NCBI RefSeq assembly: GCF_037392515.1
Contig: NC_090280.1
Coordinates: 19,387,618 to 19,451,617, forward strand
DNA length: 64,000 nt
DNA from: Haliotis asinina
Taxonomy: Eukaryota; Mollusca; Gastropoda; Lepetellida; Haliotidae
Direction of reading: 5' to 3'
The notes beneath the pieces are model-generated. The model made no database searches. It had not been told where the DNA came from and saw only the letters and a list, made by a program, of their open reading frames with translations. Shown here in pieces: positions 12,650-24,944 of this stretch (the stretch's first letter is position 1; each line of letters starts with the position of its first letter). The position numbers were made by a program, and so were the translations under genes.

Positions 12650-12734
12650 AACACACATACACACTCACGTGCACGCGCACACACAAACAGACACAAGCTT
12701 GCACGCACCACGTACACACACACACACACACACT
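12650..12734. repeat. Impure (CA)n microsatellite
   Basis: A CA-rich run broken by cgcg, agac and ttgc interruptions that ends in about 18 pure bases. No coding role is supported. Confidence 0.8.
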
Positions 12735-13025
12735 GTCTCCAGTCACATTGAGTCTTGTTTTTTTTGAGGAAAGCACGGGTTATGCATGATTTGGGCATTC
12801 GTCCCAGAAACACACAACACATTCTAACGAAATTACCTTCAACCAATTTCTAATTCATCCATGAAAATTCTTTTCATTTTTTAACCCTTTCTTTACTAGA
12901 TTAAATATTGTGTTTTACACGCCACACCCCAAACAGTACGATAATTTGGACTGCACCATGTGGTGTGTATCGCATACCGAATGTTAAGATGTTTGGATCT
13001 CATACGGAAATATTTGTCTGTTTGG

Positions 13026-13125
13026 TTAACGCAGCACTGAGTAATATTCCAGCTATATGATGGCGGTCTGTCAGTAACTGAGTCAGGACGAGACAATCCA
13101 GTGATCAACAACATTAACATCGATC
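13026..13125 (-). mobile_element. Family 2 SINE fragment, reverse orientation
   Basis: It reads gcagcactgagtaatattccagctatatgatggcggtctgt...gagtcaggacgagacaatccagtgatcaac, the reverse complement of the 3' half of family 2. Confidence 0.65.
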
Positions 13126-14172
13126 AACAAATACGGCAACATGTATTAATTATGTCAGCAGCCAGACCACCCGTTACTTACCTCTTTATATTCACTGGTT
13201 GTGAAAGACCATTTCTAACCCGAATATTTTCGGGATGTATATAAATGTTCGATAAACAATATTGTTTTCCCTACGATTTTCTACTGGCAGCCAAATCGTC
13301 GGGTTAACACAGCTGGCCATTTTCCTTGTACTATTATAGCAACGACTGCTGGGACGCATTTTAACACTCCCCTTCTCTGACATAGATTCAAAGCAGAATG
13401 CCCAGATTATCAGTTTCCATGTCATAACAATATGTGCATATGACTGGTGGTAAAATTTCTTTTGACCATCCCTATAGAAGTAGCGATCAGTGTGACATAC
13501 CCTTCTATTAAGAATCCACTGCACTACTGGTCTCGGTGTGATTCCCATAAAGGACAGTGTCATAGTCATTCATAAGAAACCATTCCTGAAAGCAGAGTCG
13601 ATTGTACATATCTGACTAAAACATAGTATAGTATATAGTTGTCATCAGTATAACACCGCTTCCACTTGGTCTATTCACAGTGGAGCCCGGACGAGATTAA
13701 CCCATGACTGATACCTTGCGATACATTAACAGAGCATGTGTTTGTGAACTGCTATCAAATGGTACCAGGTTACCAGGTGTTGGCGAAAGGTGAGTGCCCC
13801 ACCAGTGACACTCGTCATAAACATATGTAGAGACTGGTCAACTGTTCAGCTGACAAAACGACTGGATCGACACGGGTGGATCAACACAGGAGCAGTGACA
13901 TGGGTGATGCGTTCCATTATGTCCCAAAATACACTGTGACAGATGAATTGCTCATTCTGTCAGTCACTGCATTCACCATAAAAGACCTGATAATTCACAA
14001 CAAATAAACATCAGAATGGATGAAACGGGTACGTATGTGAATTGGAAAGTGGCTTATTAAAGAACAATCTTCGTAAACAATGCAATTTTCTGAAGCGTGT
14101 TTTAGAAATATCGTTCACCAAGACTGGTAGATGGTTAAGTTCTGACTGCTACAAAAAGTTAGGTGCTTTTCC

Positions 14173-14735
14173 AGATGGATTAATAGATGAATAGGTGGGT
14201 GGATGGATGGATGGATGGGTGGTTGGTTGAATGAATGAATGAATGAATGGGTTCGTTCAATGGATGGAAGTTGAATGAATGAACGAATAGTTGGATGGAA
14301 GGAGGGATAAGATGATTCGCTCAAAGATCAAAGGTTCCAACAGTACGTTATCAGGCACACTGAGTTCTCGTCACTGCACCTTCCTTTTCTGCCTTCATAT
14401 TCAAGCCTACCTTTGAAAACCAACATGACGATCACGTCAATGGTCATTGCATGTTGTCCGTGTCCTGCCAAATCGTACTGATGCGTTCTTTGACAAAGAT
14501 TGAATGAATGAATGAACAGGTAAGAATAGGTAAATGAATGGATGAATGGATGGATGGGTGGATGGATGGATGGATGGATGATTCGCTCAAAGATCAACAT
14601 TATCATGCAGTACGTTATCAAGCACATTGAGTGGACGTCGATAACCAACATGACGATTCACATCAAGAGTCATTGCCGATATACCGTTTCTTGCAAAATC
14701 GTACTGATTCATTCATTAACAAAGGTGAGACCGCA
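14173..14735. repeat. TGGA/TGAA tetranucleotide arrays with a duplicated spacer
   Basis: Two (TGGA)n/(TGAA)n arrays (14,173-14,312 and 14,500-14,580) are each followed by a related block. The first block is 14,314-14,500 and the second 14,580-14,735. They share gattcgctcaaagatcaa, cagtacgttatca, aaccaacatgacgat and aaatcgtactga. The array and its right neighbour were therefore duplicated as one unit, with a roughly 40-base length difference. Confidence 0.7.
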
Positions 14736-15420
14736 ATCGCAGCGTCACGTTGGGGAAAACATGGTTCATATCATGCAACCGTCAGTCATGATCAATTTTT
14801 CATTGTAGCTGACAGTGAGGGTGACAATGAAAATATTTCAGACCAGACGTTTGGAACCTAATCCTGTCGTCCAGAATACCCACAAGCTGTTCTGTGCATA
14901 CTTGTCACAACAATTATTCAAAGCCAACATTTACCTGATCGTTTGTTCAACAATGTTTCTTCTTCATGACATTGTCTGAAATTATAGTGACGAGTTGGTC
15001 TGGAACATTGACTGACTTCCATGCCATTTAACGCGATTTGTTCCTTTCGAATGTAAAATCATGAAGTTGGCCATTTCATCGGTGCGATTTTGCAGTCAAT
15101 GGACTATAGAGTAGCCTGCTGAGGCACCTAACTCGGATAGCGTGGTTTACAAATGTAGCAGTCAGCTGCCAATAAAAGAAGTATTACTTCACGTTAAACA
15201 TGTCTCACTTGGAAATTGTTCATTCAGGCAAAACGCTGTGTTTCTCTTTGGTTTACTTCTTAGATTAATTAGTTGTGAGTATTTAATTTGGCATCTTAAA
15301 AATGTACTACACTTAGCTCTGTTTCCATGTATAGTGCAATGAAGTACAGTTTTGTACATTATTATAGCACACAAAATCCATCCACCATAGAAAAACAAAT
15401 TGGTCATTATATTAAAATGT

Positions 15421-15426
15421 TTTATT
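15421..15426 (-). terminator. Poly(A) signal of gene B
   Basis: AATAAA on the minus strand, about 140 bases after the gene B stop, at the position matching 5,527-5,532 downstream of gene A. Confidence 0.55.
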
Positions 15427-15563
15427 TACAAAAAGTACGTCAACAAAGCGTGTGGTAACATATGAAGTGGAAGTCTGTAATGTGAACATGAAGATATGGA
15501 TTGTATGGGAACGTCTCAGCGCTGACGGTCATGTGGTACATTACCACTCTTTCATCAGGAATC

Positions 15564-18500
15564 TCAGGCACAGCTGCGAATTCCAGTCTGAAAAAATAAA
15601 ATACCTTTTAAATTGTGGTCTGACAGTTTGCTTCTGATGACTCGTAAACATTATTAGAGAGACGAAGGCGTTAAAAATGACTTGACACCTATCCAGGTGA
15701 ACGAATCACTCACTGTTAATAAATATGGCGTTACGTACTGTCATGATGGTAAAGGTGAGAATCCTGGACTGTATTCCGGATTATCAAATATACACTGTCA
15801 TGGATTAATAGACTGGAAATCCCGGATTAATCAGAATGCAGAAATTTCGGCTTAAAGAGGTCTCACACTATGTATTGCCAGATATTAGTATTGGATTATG
15901 AACATTATCATTGACGTACTCTGAAGATGGACCCAACAAATCCGGAGAATCCCTGACTGGTGCAGTCTCCACTCCCTATCTGTAGAGCCGCGTTCTTTCT
16001 GGGGATGGTAGCTGAAATATGATCAGTACTGTTTAGTCAAATATATTCGAGATATTACTAAGTCAGGGAGTATCGTTTTCATCACTATTCCACAAATGTC
16101 AGGTCGAATGATGTCAAAATTGGGCTTCTCATATTTTATCCTGGTAGAGAATCAAGCTGGGTGGTCTAGCTGAACTGATTGATTGCCTGTCAGCCGTGAA
16201 GATTCGGGTTAGAATTTGTCTTCAGGCGCCATTTTTTGTCGAAAGAGGCAACTAACGGTTCCGCGTGGTCAGACTTGCACACATGTCGTATCCCAAATGC
16301 GTAGGAGATCGATGTTCATGCTGTTGATCACTGGATTGTCTGGTCCAGACTCTATTATATACACATCGCCGCCATATTGCTGGAATAATACTCAGTACGG
16401 CAATTAACAGCGCAAAGAACTCACTTGTAGCAGGCATGACTTCCGTGACGGAGGTGAGAGAAATGTCGGTGTCGTCGTCAAACAGGGTGTAGGAGTAGGT
16501 GCTGCTGTTGCTGCGAGATGGGTACATGACTTCAACCCTCACTGTTGTGGTTTTCTGTTAAATTAGATACGTTTTTGTTTAATTACTTGAACAATTCATA
16601 TTATGATTGATAATATATAGAATTCAAGATGAATGTTCCAACATCAGTTTCACATCTGTACGTAAGTTCTGATAAACATGACTTACATCGACGGTCAAGG
16701 TTGAGTTGATCTCGACGACAGAGTTGCCAGTTTGAAGGGTGAAGGTCACGTCCATGTTGGAGGCGTTACCAGGGACGTCGTTGACGTAGAGCATGAAGGA
16801 AGGTCCGTTCCCGTCACACTTGCCGTTCTGGAGGACAATCTGGTCGTTGATGGGGGAGGAAGGGTTGACAGAGAAGACGGTGTCGATTTCCAGATTGGAA
16901 CCATAGGTGACCCCAGCCAGAGCGAAAACCGCCAGACTACTGGAACCGGAAAACACTGGTTGGTTGCCAAGGGCAACGTTGTTGACTTGGATCCAGACGT
17001 TGTTTGTGGAGTTGTCGACGAATACGGTGGTGGCGTTGTCGTAGTAGATATCAGCCTTCATAGGACACACTGAAATGCACGAAAATAAAGCAATGAAGGT
17101 TTAAAGAGAGGTGTATTTACGTATAGGCTTTCCAACAAGACGATTGGTAAATCGGATTTGGCACTTACATGGTGATGGTGGAAGACCAACGACGTCGTGA
17201 CAGCCGCAGGTGACGTTGTTGAAGTTGGTGCCGAGGGGACAGTCTCTCCTGATGAGACCAAAGCCTAGAACTGTCTCCATGTAGAATTCAGGTCCGTCAC
17301 TGGAGGCTGCAAACTTACATGGATCTGTTTGGCAGAAAAGAAGATGATTTCTTTTTTATTTTGTGATTTTAATCACTCACTGAGTAGTACAACTGGACAG
17401 GTGCATACAAATATGAACTTCGATGTAATTAGCCAAATCAGGTCTGTGTAAACTTACCCGCCGTGTAATTAGTCAAGATATAAAGGTATACATAAATCTA
17501 CATAAACGTACCTGCAGTTTAATTAGCCAAGACGGGTGTATAGAATTGTAAAATTACCTGCAGTGTAATTAGCCGAGGCAGGAGGACAGGTGTCAGCACA
17601 TGACCCACCGACACATCCCACTCCATCAACGAAGGTGTTGTTGACAGGGCAACACATGGCACGTGGCACTCCACCCTGACACTGCCAGTAGGAGTTGCAC
17701 AAGAAGGGGTAGGGCAACTCGGCACCGTTACTAAGTCCATTGCACTTATCTGGAAGACATGACATCATGAGATCATAATCAGTGTGCTTTCGTGTCTGTT
17801 TTCAGAGATTATGCATCCTAAATTATTACATTGCGGTATCTTGGCCTTATTGCAACATGACATGTCCCAATAGTTTGAAACCAGTGCCTTACGTTTTATC
17901 TACTTGTTCTCATTTGCATTCATCAGCTGCTGGCTAGTTCCACTTACTGCAGTTGCCGTTCGCCGGTCTCACACACGCCTTGACGACGTCATCCCATACG
18001 GTTCCGTAGCCACAATACTGCACCTTGGGTACTGTGACGTCACACTGGACAAAGCGACTGCAGTCCCCTGGCAGTGCAAGGAACCGGATCCCGAGAAGGT
18101 AGTCCAGCATACTGCATAAAGCTGAAGGTCAAGGATGTCAAATATATTATTGGTGATGTCTACGTCGAGTTTCAATAGCTTTTTTATCCGTCATGTAGTG
18201 TTCTTTTTGATGACATTCTGCACGAACATGTAATAACACCAAACGACTTAAAGATAGATCTAATACACTGATGGTAATAAACAATATAATCTGAAAGTTT
18301 CTTTGGCAGTACTCACTAGTACAAGTGGCGCCATCTCCCTGATACCCAGGATCACACACACAGGTGGAGTTGGCACAGTTGGCGTTGACGCCGCAGTCGG
18401 TGCTGTTCATGCAGGATAAAGCTGCAAAGAGAAGTTACGAAGTAAGAATAGAACAACAGAACATTTGATAACATCCATTAACGAGACTGTTTGGGCTGAT

Positions 18501-18772
18501 TACCTATCAACATCTGAACGTGGTCTGAATGGTCAGATATTTTTGGAATTACAGCAATATCACGGCGGGAGACACCAGAAATGTCCGCTGACCATCGCAG
18601 GCCTATGTAACAAATATGATACCATATGATGCATCAAATATCACCATACCGCCAAGAGTGCTTTGAGCAACGAATAATATCAGCTTTAATAAAACTAGAG
18701 CTTACCTTCTGACTGCATGGCCATGACAACAACCAGGACTGCTGCTGCACCACACGACTTCTCCAACATCAT
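15564..18772 (-). CDS. Gene B: secreted EGF, chitin-binding and LamG-like protein (9 coding exons)
   Basis: Coding exons are 18772-18706, 18421-18317, 18121-17948, 17749-17558, 17324-17169, 17069-16687, 16554-16425, 16011-15920 and 15587-15564 (TGA). Exon lengths (67, 105, 174, 192, 156, 383, 130, 92, 24) equal those of gene A, giving 440 residues. The domain plan is the same: signal peptide MMLEKSCGAAAVLVVVMAM, EGF (STDCGVNANCANSTCVCDPG), three peritrophin-A-like modules, a LamG-like region and the TGIRSCA tail. The introns are much shorter than in gene A because several repeats are absent. Exon 8 uses a GTACGT donor and exon 5 a GTAAGT donor, unlike gene A, but frame is kept. It is a tandem duplicate of A, and no disabling change is seen. 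Confidence 0.85.
16196..16405 (+). mobile_element. Family 2 SINE in the exon 7-8 intron of gene B
   Basis: It runs gtgaagattcgggttagaatttgtcttcag...gttccgcgtggtcagact...gttgatcactggattgtctggtccagac...gccgccatattgctggaat. It ends about 20 bases from the exon 7 donor. Gene A has a different (family 1) SINE in the same intron. Confidence 0.8.
17395..17557 (-). repeat. Repeats derived from the exon 4 donor junction, gene B
   Basis: Three to four degenerate copies of the exon 4 end plus donor (plus-strand variants of acctgcagtttaattagccaagacgggtgtata) lie directly next to exon 4 of gene B, as in gene A. Confidence 0.7.
18530..18600 (-). mobile_element. Family 1 SINE fragment
   Basis: A short piece, ggaattacagcaatatcacggcgggagacaccagaaatg, in the first coding intron of gene B. 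It matches the core of family 1 in reverse orientation and corresponds in position to the longer copy in gene A (9,881-10,021). Confidence 0.55.
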
Positions 18773-18946
18773 GTTGATTGGTACAACTTGACTTCTGGCA
18801 AAATAGTCATAGATTTGTTTTAAGCTATCTCCCCAAACTCATTGCAACATAGCCTTCAATATAGAAGTTTAAAACTGGCACGACCTATACAGTATAATTT
18901 ATACAATATGTGTGGCATTTAAGATTATCAGTAAGCTTTGAATGCA

Positions 18947-19152
18947 AGTGAAGATCCGAGTTAAACTGATCTCAAGCAGCTCATGCTTGATGTAAGAGGC
19001 GGCTAGCGGAATCGGGTGGTCAGGCTCGCTGACTTCCTTCATCGTATTCCAGTTTTGCAGATCGGTGATCACTGGATTGTCTTGTCCAGACTCGATTTCT
19101 TACAAATTTCTTGCCCTATTACAGCTGGAATATTGCTGACTGCGGTTTAAAA
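18947..19152 (+). mobile_element. Family 2 SINE in the first intron of gene B
   Basis: Nearly identical to 10,324-10,530 and at the equivalent place between the 5' non-coding exon and the start-codon exon. Confidence 0.8.
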
Positions 19153-19249
19153 CAATAACAACAAAAAACACACAGTATGCTAGAAATTATGAAAGGCCAA
19201 TATGCACTGCCTTTCTCCATAAGTATTACATTCAACTCGAGATACCTAC

Positions 19250-19345
19250 CTGGAAGATGTATTGGACTGGAGCTGGGATGACTTGACTTCCACCGAGTGT
19301 GTAAGTAGAATGGTGTCGAGACAGTGAAATATCCATGTTTATATA
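19250..19345 (-). promoter_or_regulatory. TATA promoter and 5' non-coding exon of gene B
   Basis: A TATATAA box (19,345-19,339), a conserved exon-like segment and a GTAGGT donor (ending at 19,244), matching gene A base for base over most of the segment. Confidence 0.65.
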
Positions 19346-19389
19346 CTGTATATATGATCAACTGGCGTTATGTGATAATCTTTTATCTT

Positions 19390-20466
19390 TCAGTAATGAC
19401 TGCCCGGGGGGGATCGGAGAACGGGAGCTGTCCTGAAAATGCTGCACGACGGGTTGATGATGTGCAGTATCGGGTGTAGTTGCTGGGGGCGGTGTTGATG
19501 TTGATCATGTCGTAGAGATTATCAGATGAGTGGGAGGTATTATCTGATGTGCAGCGTTAATCAGATTGATATCGGTATCTGTTAGTGATTCCTTACGTAA
19601 ATCCATATCATGTCGACGTCTTCTTTGTGAGTTCATAAGGATACGTAATACGATGGCATCTGTGCTGGAATACACGATTCATGCCAAGGTTCAAGTGAGG
19701 CAAGGATTGCATTTTCTTTAGACGTTTGGATCTAATACCCTAAAACCGTAATACACTCCGTGTAGATTCGAGTTCGAAAGGGAAGAACACACATCGAACG
19801 GCATTTTCCACTTGTGACCGAAGTGAAAATCAGGTTGAAATTCAGCATTTAAGTTTGTCACTTGCAGCATCGGATGGTCATCGGATGGTCAGGCTTGCTG
19901 ACTTGGTTAAACATGTCATCATATCCCGCTCAAGTAGACCAGTTCTCGTAGTTGTAAGGAGTGGTAAAGTAATTAAAGTTCATTCAACCATGCAATATAG
20001 CTATTTAATAACATTTAATAGTCATCCTGCAATGGATTTAGGAGTAACTAAAATTTAGATGGTCTGGTATGGTCTAGATTCTTTACAGACCGACGTCATA
20101 TACCTTGACATATTTATGGATGAAGTTTTTTAGTAAGAAACAGACAGAAAGGAGCGCGGATTTCCGATCGTGCATGAATTAATACATCAGAGGTTGTTAC
20201 GTCAAGTAAGGGAAAAAGTACCTAACAACGTGTTCATTTCTACTGTTTTCATAAGATCCATTTGCTTACAACATCACACTAAAACGAATGCTGTACTCGA
20301 ATGAAGAATATGTTTTTTCGTTTATGTTAATATTATTTATTTTATTGTTATATTATAGGATATTTATATAGCGCACATATCCATGCAGCTATTGCTTGCT
20401 CAAGACGCTGGTATTAATTTCCCTCGATCATAGATGTTCTTCTCAGCGTCACATACATTATATATA

Positions 20467-20522
<56 letters not shown>

Positions 20523-21060
20523 TGTGTGGGTGTGGGTGTGGGTGTGGGTGTGGGTGTGGGTGTAGCACTGGCAAAGGATTTATTGTCGTGACAGTGGTTG
20601 CTGATTTTTTCTCAATTAACTGGGAAAAAGACGTGCTTATTAGTGAAGATTACTTGCTGAAAATGATAGTAAAATAATATTTTTAAAGTGCACATAAACA
20701 AGGTAACTCAAGATATTATGTTTTCCCGTGACCTTTTTCGGATCACCACAGCACCTAATGGGTTGTAAAAATGACGAGTCTGTCAACGTAGACAGTGGTC
20801 TAGTCACCGTCGAGGGAGTAAGGACTGCCCAGGTGGCAGCTAAATAACATCATTAAATGTCTAACACGAAACATGAATCTCTCTAAATCATTGCCCCTTT
20901 CATGGAAATGTTTGTCTTGATCAGATGCTGAATGTCGACCCGTGTCAGATATAACTGACATAACTTTACTTGAGTCACTGGCATTTCACTGAATACAGCA
21001 CTGGTATCTACAATGAGAGTTTTATGTCTAATTTTATTGTTGAAAAGTTAAATACATCTG
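19390..21060. other. Spacer upstream of gene B
   Basis: 19,390-19,570 matches the DNA upstream of gene A. A family 2 SINE scrap lies at about 19,826-19,930 (ggatggtcaggcttgctgacttgg). I see no gene. Confidence 0.5.
20467..20563. repeat. Compound microsatellite TG / TGCG / GTGGGT
   Basis: Pure (TG)n grades into (CGTG)n and then (GGGTGT)n over about 97 bases. Confidence 0.9.
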
Positions 21061-21065
21061 AGACT

Positions 21066-21290
21066 CGTGACGACCCGGTTTTTGAATTGATCTTCAGTAA
21101 CCCATGCCTTCGTACGAGGCGACATAAGGGATTGGATGGTCAGGCTCGTTGACTTGGTAGACACATCCTATCGTATTCCATTTGCGGAGATGGATAATCA
21201 TGATATGAATCACTGGTTTCTCTGTTGAAGACTCGAATATTTGCTGACCACTGTCATATAGTTGGAATATTGCTGACAGCGGCGTTAAAC
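21066..21290 (+). mobile_element. Family 2 SINE copy
   Basis: It runs cgtgacgacccggtttttgaattgatcttcagtaacccatgcc...ggatggtcaggctcgttgacttgg...tgaatcactggtttctctg...atagttggaatattgctgacagcggcgttaaac. Confidence 0.75.
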
Positions 21291-21740
21291 AATCAACAAA
21301 GAATACTTTCAACAAGATGACAAATCTGCAGTCAAGGGAGTTAACCAAACTTGACCAGTTTGTAAGTATTTTATGAGCGCTTTTCACAATGTGACATTTT
21401 CCACATCGCAAGAAAATCGCATACAATAATTCTTACAGTAGCGTCCTATTGCCACAATCTAAATATAGTTTATGTCCTAACAGGGAGTGAATCAGGTGTC
21501 TACGCTGGGAAGCTGAGCGTCCCAATCACAACTCACTTTCGCTTTTTAAATTATCTAACCGATTAAACTTGGCAACACAAATGATGCAAAGGTACTCTGA
21601 AATAGGTAGAAAGAGTTCATGCATGTATGTTTTAAGGTCCAGACCTATCAGTTTGTCTGTACGATGTCCCTCAAAGTCTGAGTCGCACTGCGAACAATCC
21701 TTCATAGCTGCAACCGCTACCTTTGCTGACTTGGGCAAAC

Positions 21741-21872
21741 TCGGTTGTAACGGAGACTTAGCTGATTGGTCACTGAGGTTTTGCTGATTGGTTGCTGAGA
21801 TTTAGCTGATTGGTTACTGAGATTTAGCTGATTGAGATTTAGCTGATTGGTTACTGAGATTTAGCTGATTGG
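21741..21872. repeat. 22-bp tandem array carrying ATTGG
   Basis: Five to six units of the type ttagctgattggttactgag, one truncated. Each unit holds an ATTGG (inverted CCAAT). The right copy of the array lies at about 23,355-23,480. Confidence 0.8.
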
Positions 21873-22792
21873 TTACTAAGAGAATATGGAGCCAGCAAAA
21901 GGAGGTTAAAAAAAACATATCGTAGATGCATCAAGGGTGTAGTGGAAAATTATCGGAACGTATACCTGCAGATATCGAGGATGACAACTATTGGTACGAA
22001 GGGCGTCACTGAAAGGATGCCACGTAGACAAACTTGTGTTTATAAACAAGAACTTAACACTCTAAAGCTTAAAGGCGAAACCATTCATGTACCTTTACTG
22101 TAGTTTCAAGGATTGAATAATTTTCCCTTTGTGTCAGACACTTTATGTTGCTTCGGACAATAATGGTGTATCGGCTCCCATATATCAGGTTGGCTTGGAT
22201 GACACGTGTTATCAGACCCCGGTAGTGTAGATCGACGCACGTGCTGTTGATCACTGGATTGTCTAGTCCAGACGAGATAATTTACAGACCGCTACCATTT
22301 AGCTGGAATGTAGCTGTGCGCGGCGTTCAACAACAAACAAATGCTAATCCCAGAGAAATGGGTAACATGAGTTACTTCCCTTTGTCTGTGTCGCGTGAAC
22401 ATCGCCAGAACGACACGCTCGTGAGTTGGTTCCCCTCAGTAAGTAACAGGGTTTTAAGCAGACAATCCCGGAATTAACACTGTGAGCTTTGCACTGGGTA
22501 CGTTTACAACATCACACCAATGTATATGTTTGGATAGCTTGAAAAGCTATCCAAGTTTTCAAACAAATGACGAGAAGGCGCTTGATCGTTAGTAACATAA
22601 AAAAGTAAATTATATAATACACCTACTTGTCAATTTCTTCTAGCAAGAATTACCTTAAAACATATCTGTTTCAATATAAGTAAGATGTGTTGCTGTGTGT
22701 CACCAAACGCTGAGGGAGAACACATCATGTTCGTGGCTTTTTATACAGGTTTGGAATAAATGCCGATTATTATTGTTATCACGAACCAACCG

Positions 22793-22958
22793 AGTGAGTC
22801 AGTGATTTTAGTTTTACGCCACACTTAGCAATATTCCAGCAACATCACAGCGGTGGACATCAGAAATTGGCTTCACACCTTGTACACATGTGGTGAATTG
22901 AACCCGGTCTTCGATGTGACGAGCTAACGCTTAACCCACTAGGCTACCCCACCGTCCC
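22793..22958 (-). mobile_element. Family 1 SINE, reverse orientation
   Basis: It runs gagtgagtcagtgattttagttttacgcc...caatattccagcaacatcacagcgg...ttgaacccggtcttcgatgtgacgagc...ctaggctaccccaccgtccc. It is duplicated at 24,392-24,563 as part of the 1.5-kb repeat. Confidence 0.85.
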
Positions 22959-23100
22959 TGAGCAGACTACGCCTGGCCAGTCAAATAACAGTTACCTTGC
23001 TACCATATATGGAAACTGCATCGGAGCCGTATTTTGCGTTCGTTCACATCCTTGTTATAATTCTGTTATACTAACGTCCGTTTCTTCCTCACAAAGAGGG

Positions 23101-23212
23101 GCGGTGGGGTAGCCTAGTGGTTAAAGCGTTCGCTCGTCACGCCGAAGACCCGCGTTCGATTCCCCACTTGGGTACAATGTGTGAAGCCCATTTTCTGGTG
23201 TCCCCCGCCAGA
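23101..23212 (+). mobile_element. Family 1 SINE head at the duplication junction
   Basis: It runs gcggtggggtagcctagtggttaaagcgttcgctcgtcacgccgaag...gttcgattccccacttgggtacaatg...gtgtcccccgcc. It includes A- and B-box-like elements and stops where the second 1.5-kb copy begins. Confidence 0.85.
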
Positions 23213-24697
23213 AGAGTTCATGCATGTATGTTTTAAGGTCCAGACCTATCAGTTTGTCTGTACGATGTCCCTCAAAGTCTGAGTCGCACTGCGAACAATC
23301 CTTCATAGCTGCAACCGCTACCTTTGCTGACTTGGGCAAACTCGGTTGTAACGGAGACTTAGCTGATTGGTCACTGAGGTTTTGCTGATTGGTTACTGAG
23401 ATTTAGCTGATTGGTTACTGAGATTTAGCTAATTGAGATTTAGCTGATTGGTTACTGAGATTTAGCTGATTGGTTACTAAGAGAATATGGAGCCAGCAAA
23501 AGGAGGTTAAAAAAAACATATCGTAGATGCATCAAGGGTGTAGTGGAACATTATCGGAACGTATACCTGCAGATATCGAGGATGACAACTATTGGTACGA
23601 AGGGCGTCACTGAAAGGATGCCACGTAGACAAACTTGTGTTTATAAACAAGAACTTAAGACTCTAAAGCTTAAAGGTGAAACCATTCATGTACCTTTACT
23701 GTAGTTTCAAGGATTGAATAATTTTCCCTTTGTGTCAGACACTTTATGTTGCTTCGGACAATAATGGTGTATCGGCTCCCATATATCAGGTTGGCTTGGA
23801 TGACACGTGTTATCAGATCCCGGTAGTGTAGATCGACGCACGTGCTGTTGATCACTGGATTGTCTAGTCCAGACGAGATAATTTACAGACCGCTACCATT
23901 TAGCTGGAATGTAGCTGTGCGCGGCGTTCAACAACAAACAAATGCTAATCCCAGAGAAATGGGTAACATGAGTTACTTCCCTTTGTCTGTGTCGCGTGAA
24001 CATCGCCAGAACGACACGCTCGTGAGTTGGTTCCCCTCAGGAGGTAACAGGGTTTTAAGCAGACAATCCGGGAATTAACACTGTGAGCTTTGCACTGGGT
24101 ACGTTTACAACATCACACCAATGTATATGTTTGCATAGCTTGAAAAGCTATCCAAGTTTTCAAACAAATGACGAGAAGGCGCTTGATCGTTAGTAACATA
24201 AAAAAGTAAATTATATAATACACCTACTTGTCAATTTCTTCTAGCAAGAATTACCTTAAAACATATCTGTTTCAATATAAGTAAGATGTGTTGCTGTGTG
24301 TCACCAAACGCTGAGGGAGAACACATCATGTTCGTGGCTTTTTATACAGGTTTGGAATAAATGCCGATTATTATTGTTATCACGAACCAACCGAGTGAGT
24401 GAGTCAGTGATTTTAGTTTTACGCCGCACTTAGCAATATTCCAGCAACATCACAGCGGTGGACATCAGAAATTGGCTTCACACCTTGTACACATGTGGTG
24501 AATTGAACCCGGTCTTCGATGTGACGAGCTAACGCTTAACCCACTAGGCTACCCCACCGTCCCTGAGCAGACTACGCCTGGCCAGTCAAATAACAGTTAC
24601 CTTGCTACCATATACCGTATTTTGCGTTCGTTCACATCCTTGTTATAATTCTGTTATACTAACGTCCGTTTCTTCCTCACAAAGAGAGGCGGTGGGT
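23213..24697. repeat. 1.5-kb tandem duplication, right copy
   Basis: The second copy of 21,612-23,100. It lacks a roughly 18-base piece near 24,614 (atggaaactgcatcgg) and has extra gtgagt near 24,395. Its end (gaggcggtgggtag) retains the first bases of the SINE that follows the left copy. Confidence 0.9.
24392..24563 (-). mobile_element. Family 1 SINE, duplicated copy
   Basis: Copy of 22,793-22,958 inside the right half of the tandem duplication. Confidence 0.85.
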
Positions 24698-24944
24698 AGA
24701 CATGTGGTCAAAACGACTAGTTTCTGCCGTGACGCTGCTGGAATGTTGCTAACTACGGTGTGAAATCATGCTTTTTGATAACGCCAGCATATACATAGGG
24801 AAACACCTCAGTGGTCTGTGTGTTGTACATCCTGTGCTTCAGAAGTCACATTTCAGCCACAGGGGCGAGGAAAGAGTTTACAATAAAACTTCCTGTGCAC
24901 ATTGAACACAACTCAGCGCAGCAATGACATTTTGAGTGCTACTA

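Larger units (their letters stand above)
10718..15420. other. Repeat-rich spacer between genes A and B
   Basis: 10,750-10,945 is still alignable to 19,390-19,570 upstream of gene B (for example ctgcacgacgggttgatgatg), marking the edge of the tandem gene duplication. The rest has SINE pieces, CA and TGGA simple repeats and no supported gene. Confidence 0.6.
21612..23100. repeat. 1.5-kb tandem duplication, left copy
   Basis: The block from agagttcatgcatgtatg to cctcacaaagag recurs at 23,213-24,697 in the same orientation with only scattered differences. It contains a 22-bp tandem array, a family 2 SINE 3' half (about 22,200-22,335) and a reverse family 1 SINE. No gene is supported inside it. 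Confidence 0.9.

Noticed and set aside
13192-13569. 125-residue minus-strand open frame
   Set aside because: No motif, no codon bias, no flanking splice context or paralogue. It is probably a chance frame.
14115-14651. Open frames rich in Ile, His, Pro and Ser
   Set aside because: Products of the TGGA/TGAA tetranucleotide arrays, not genes.
21741-21872. CRISPR-like direct repeats
   Set aside because: Units are contiguous without spacers and the DNA is animal nuclear sequence.
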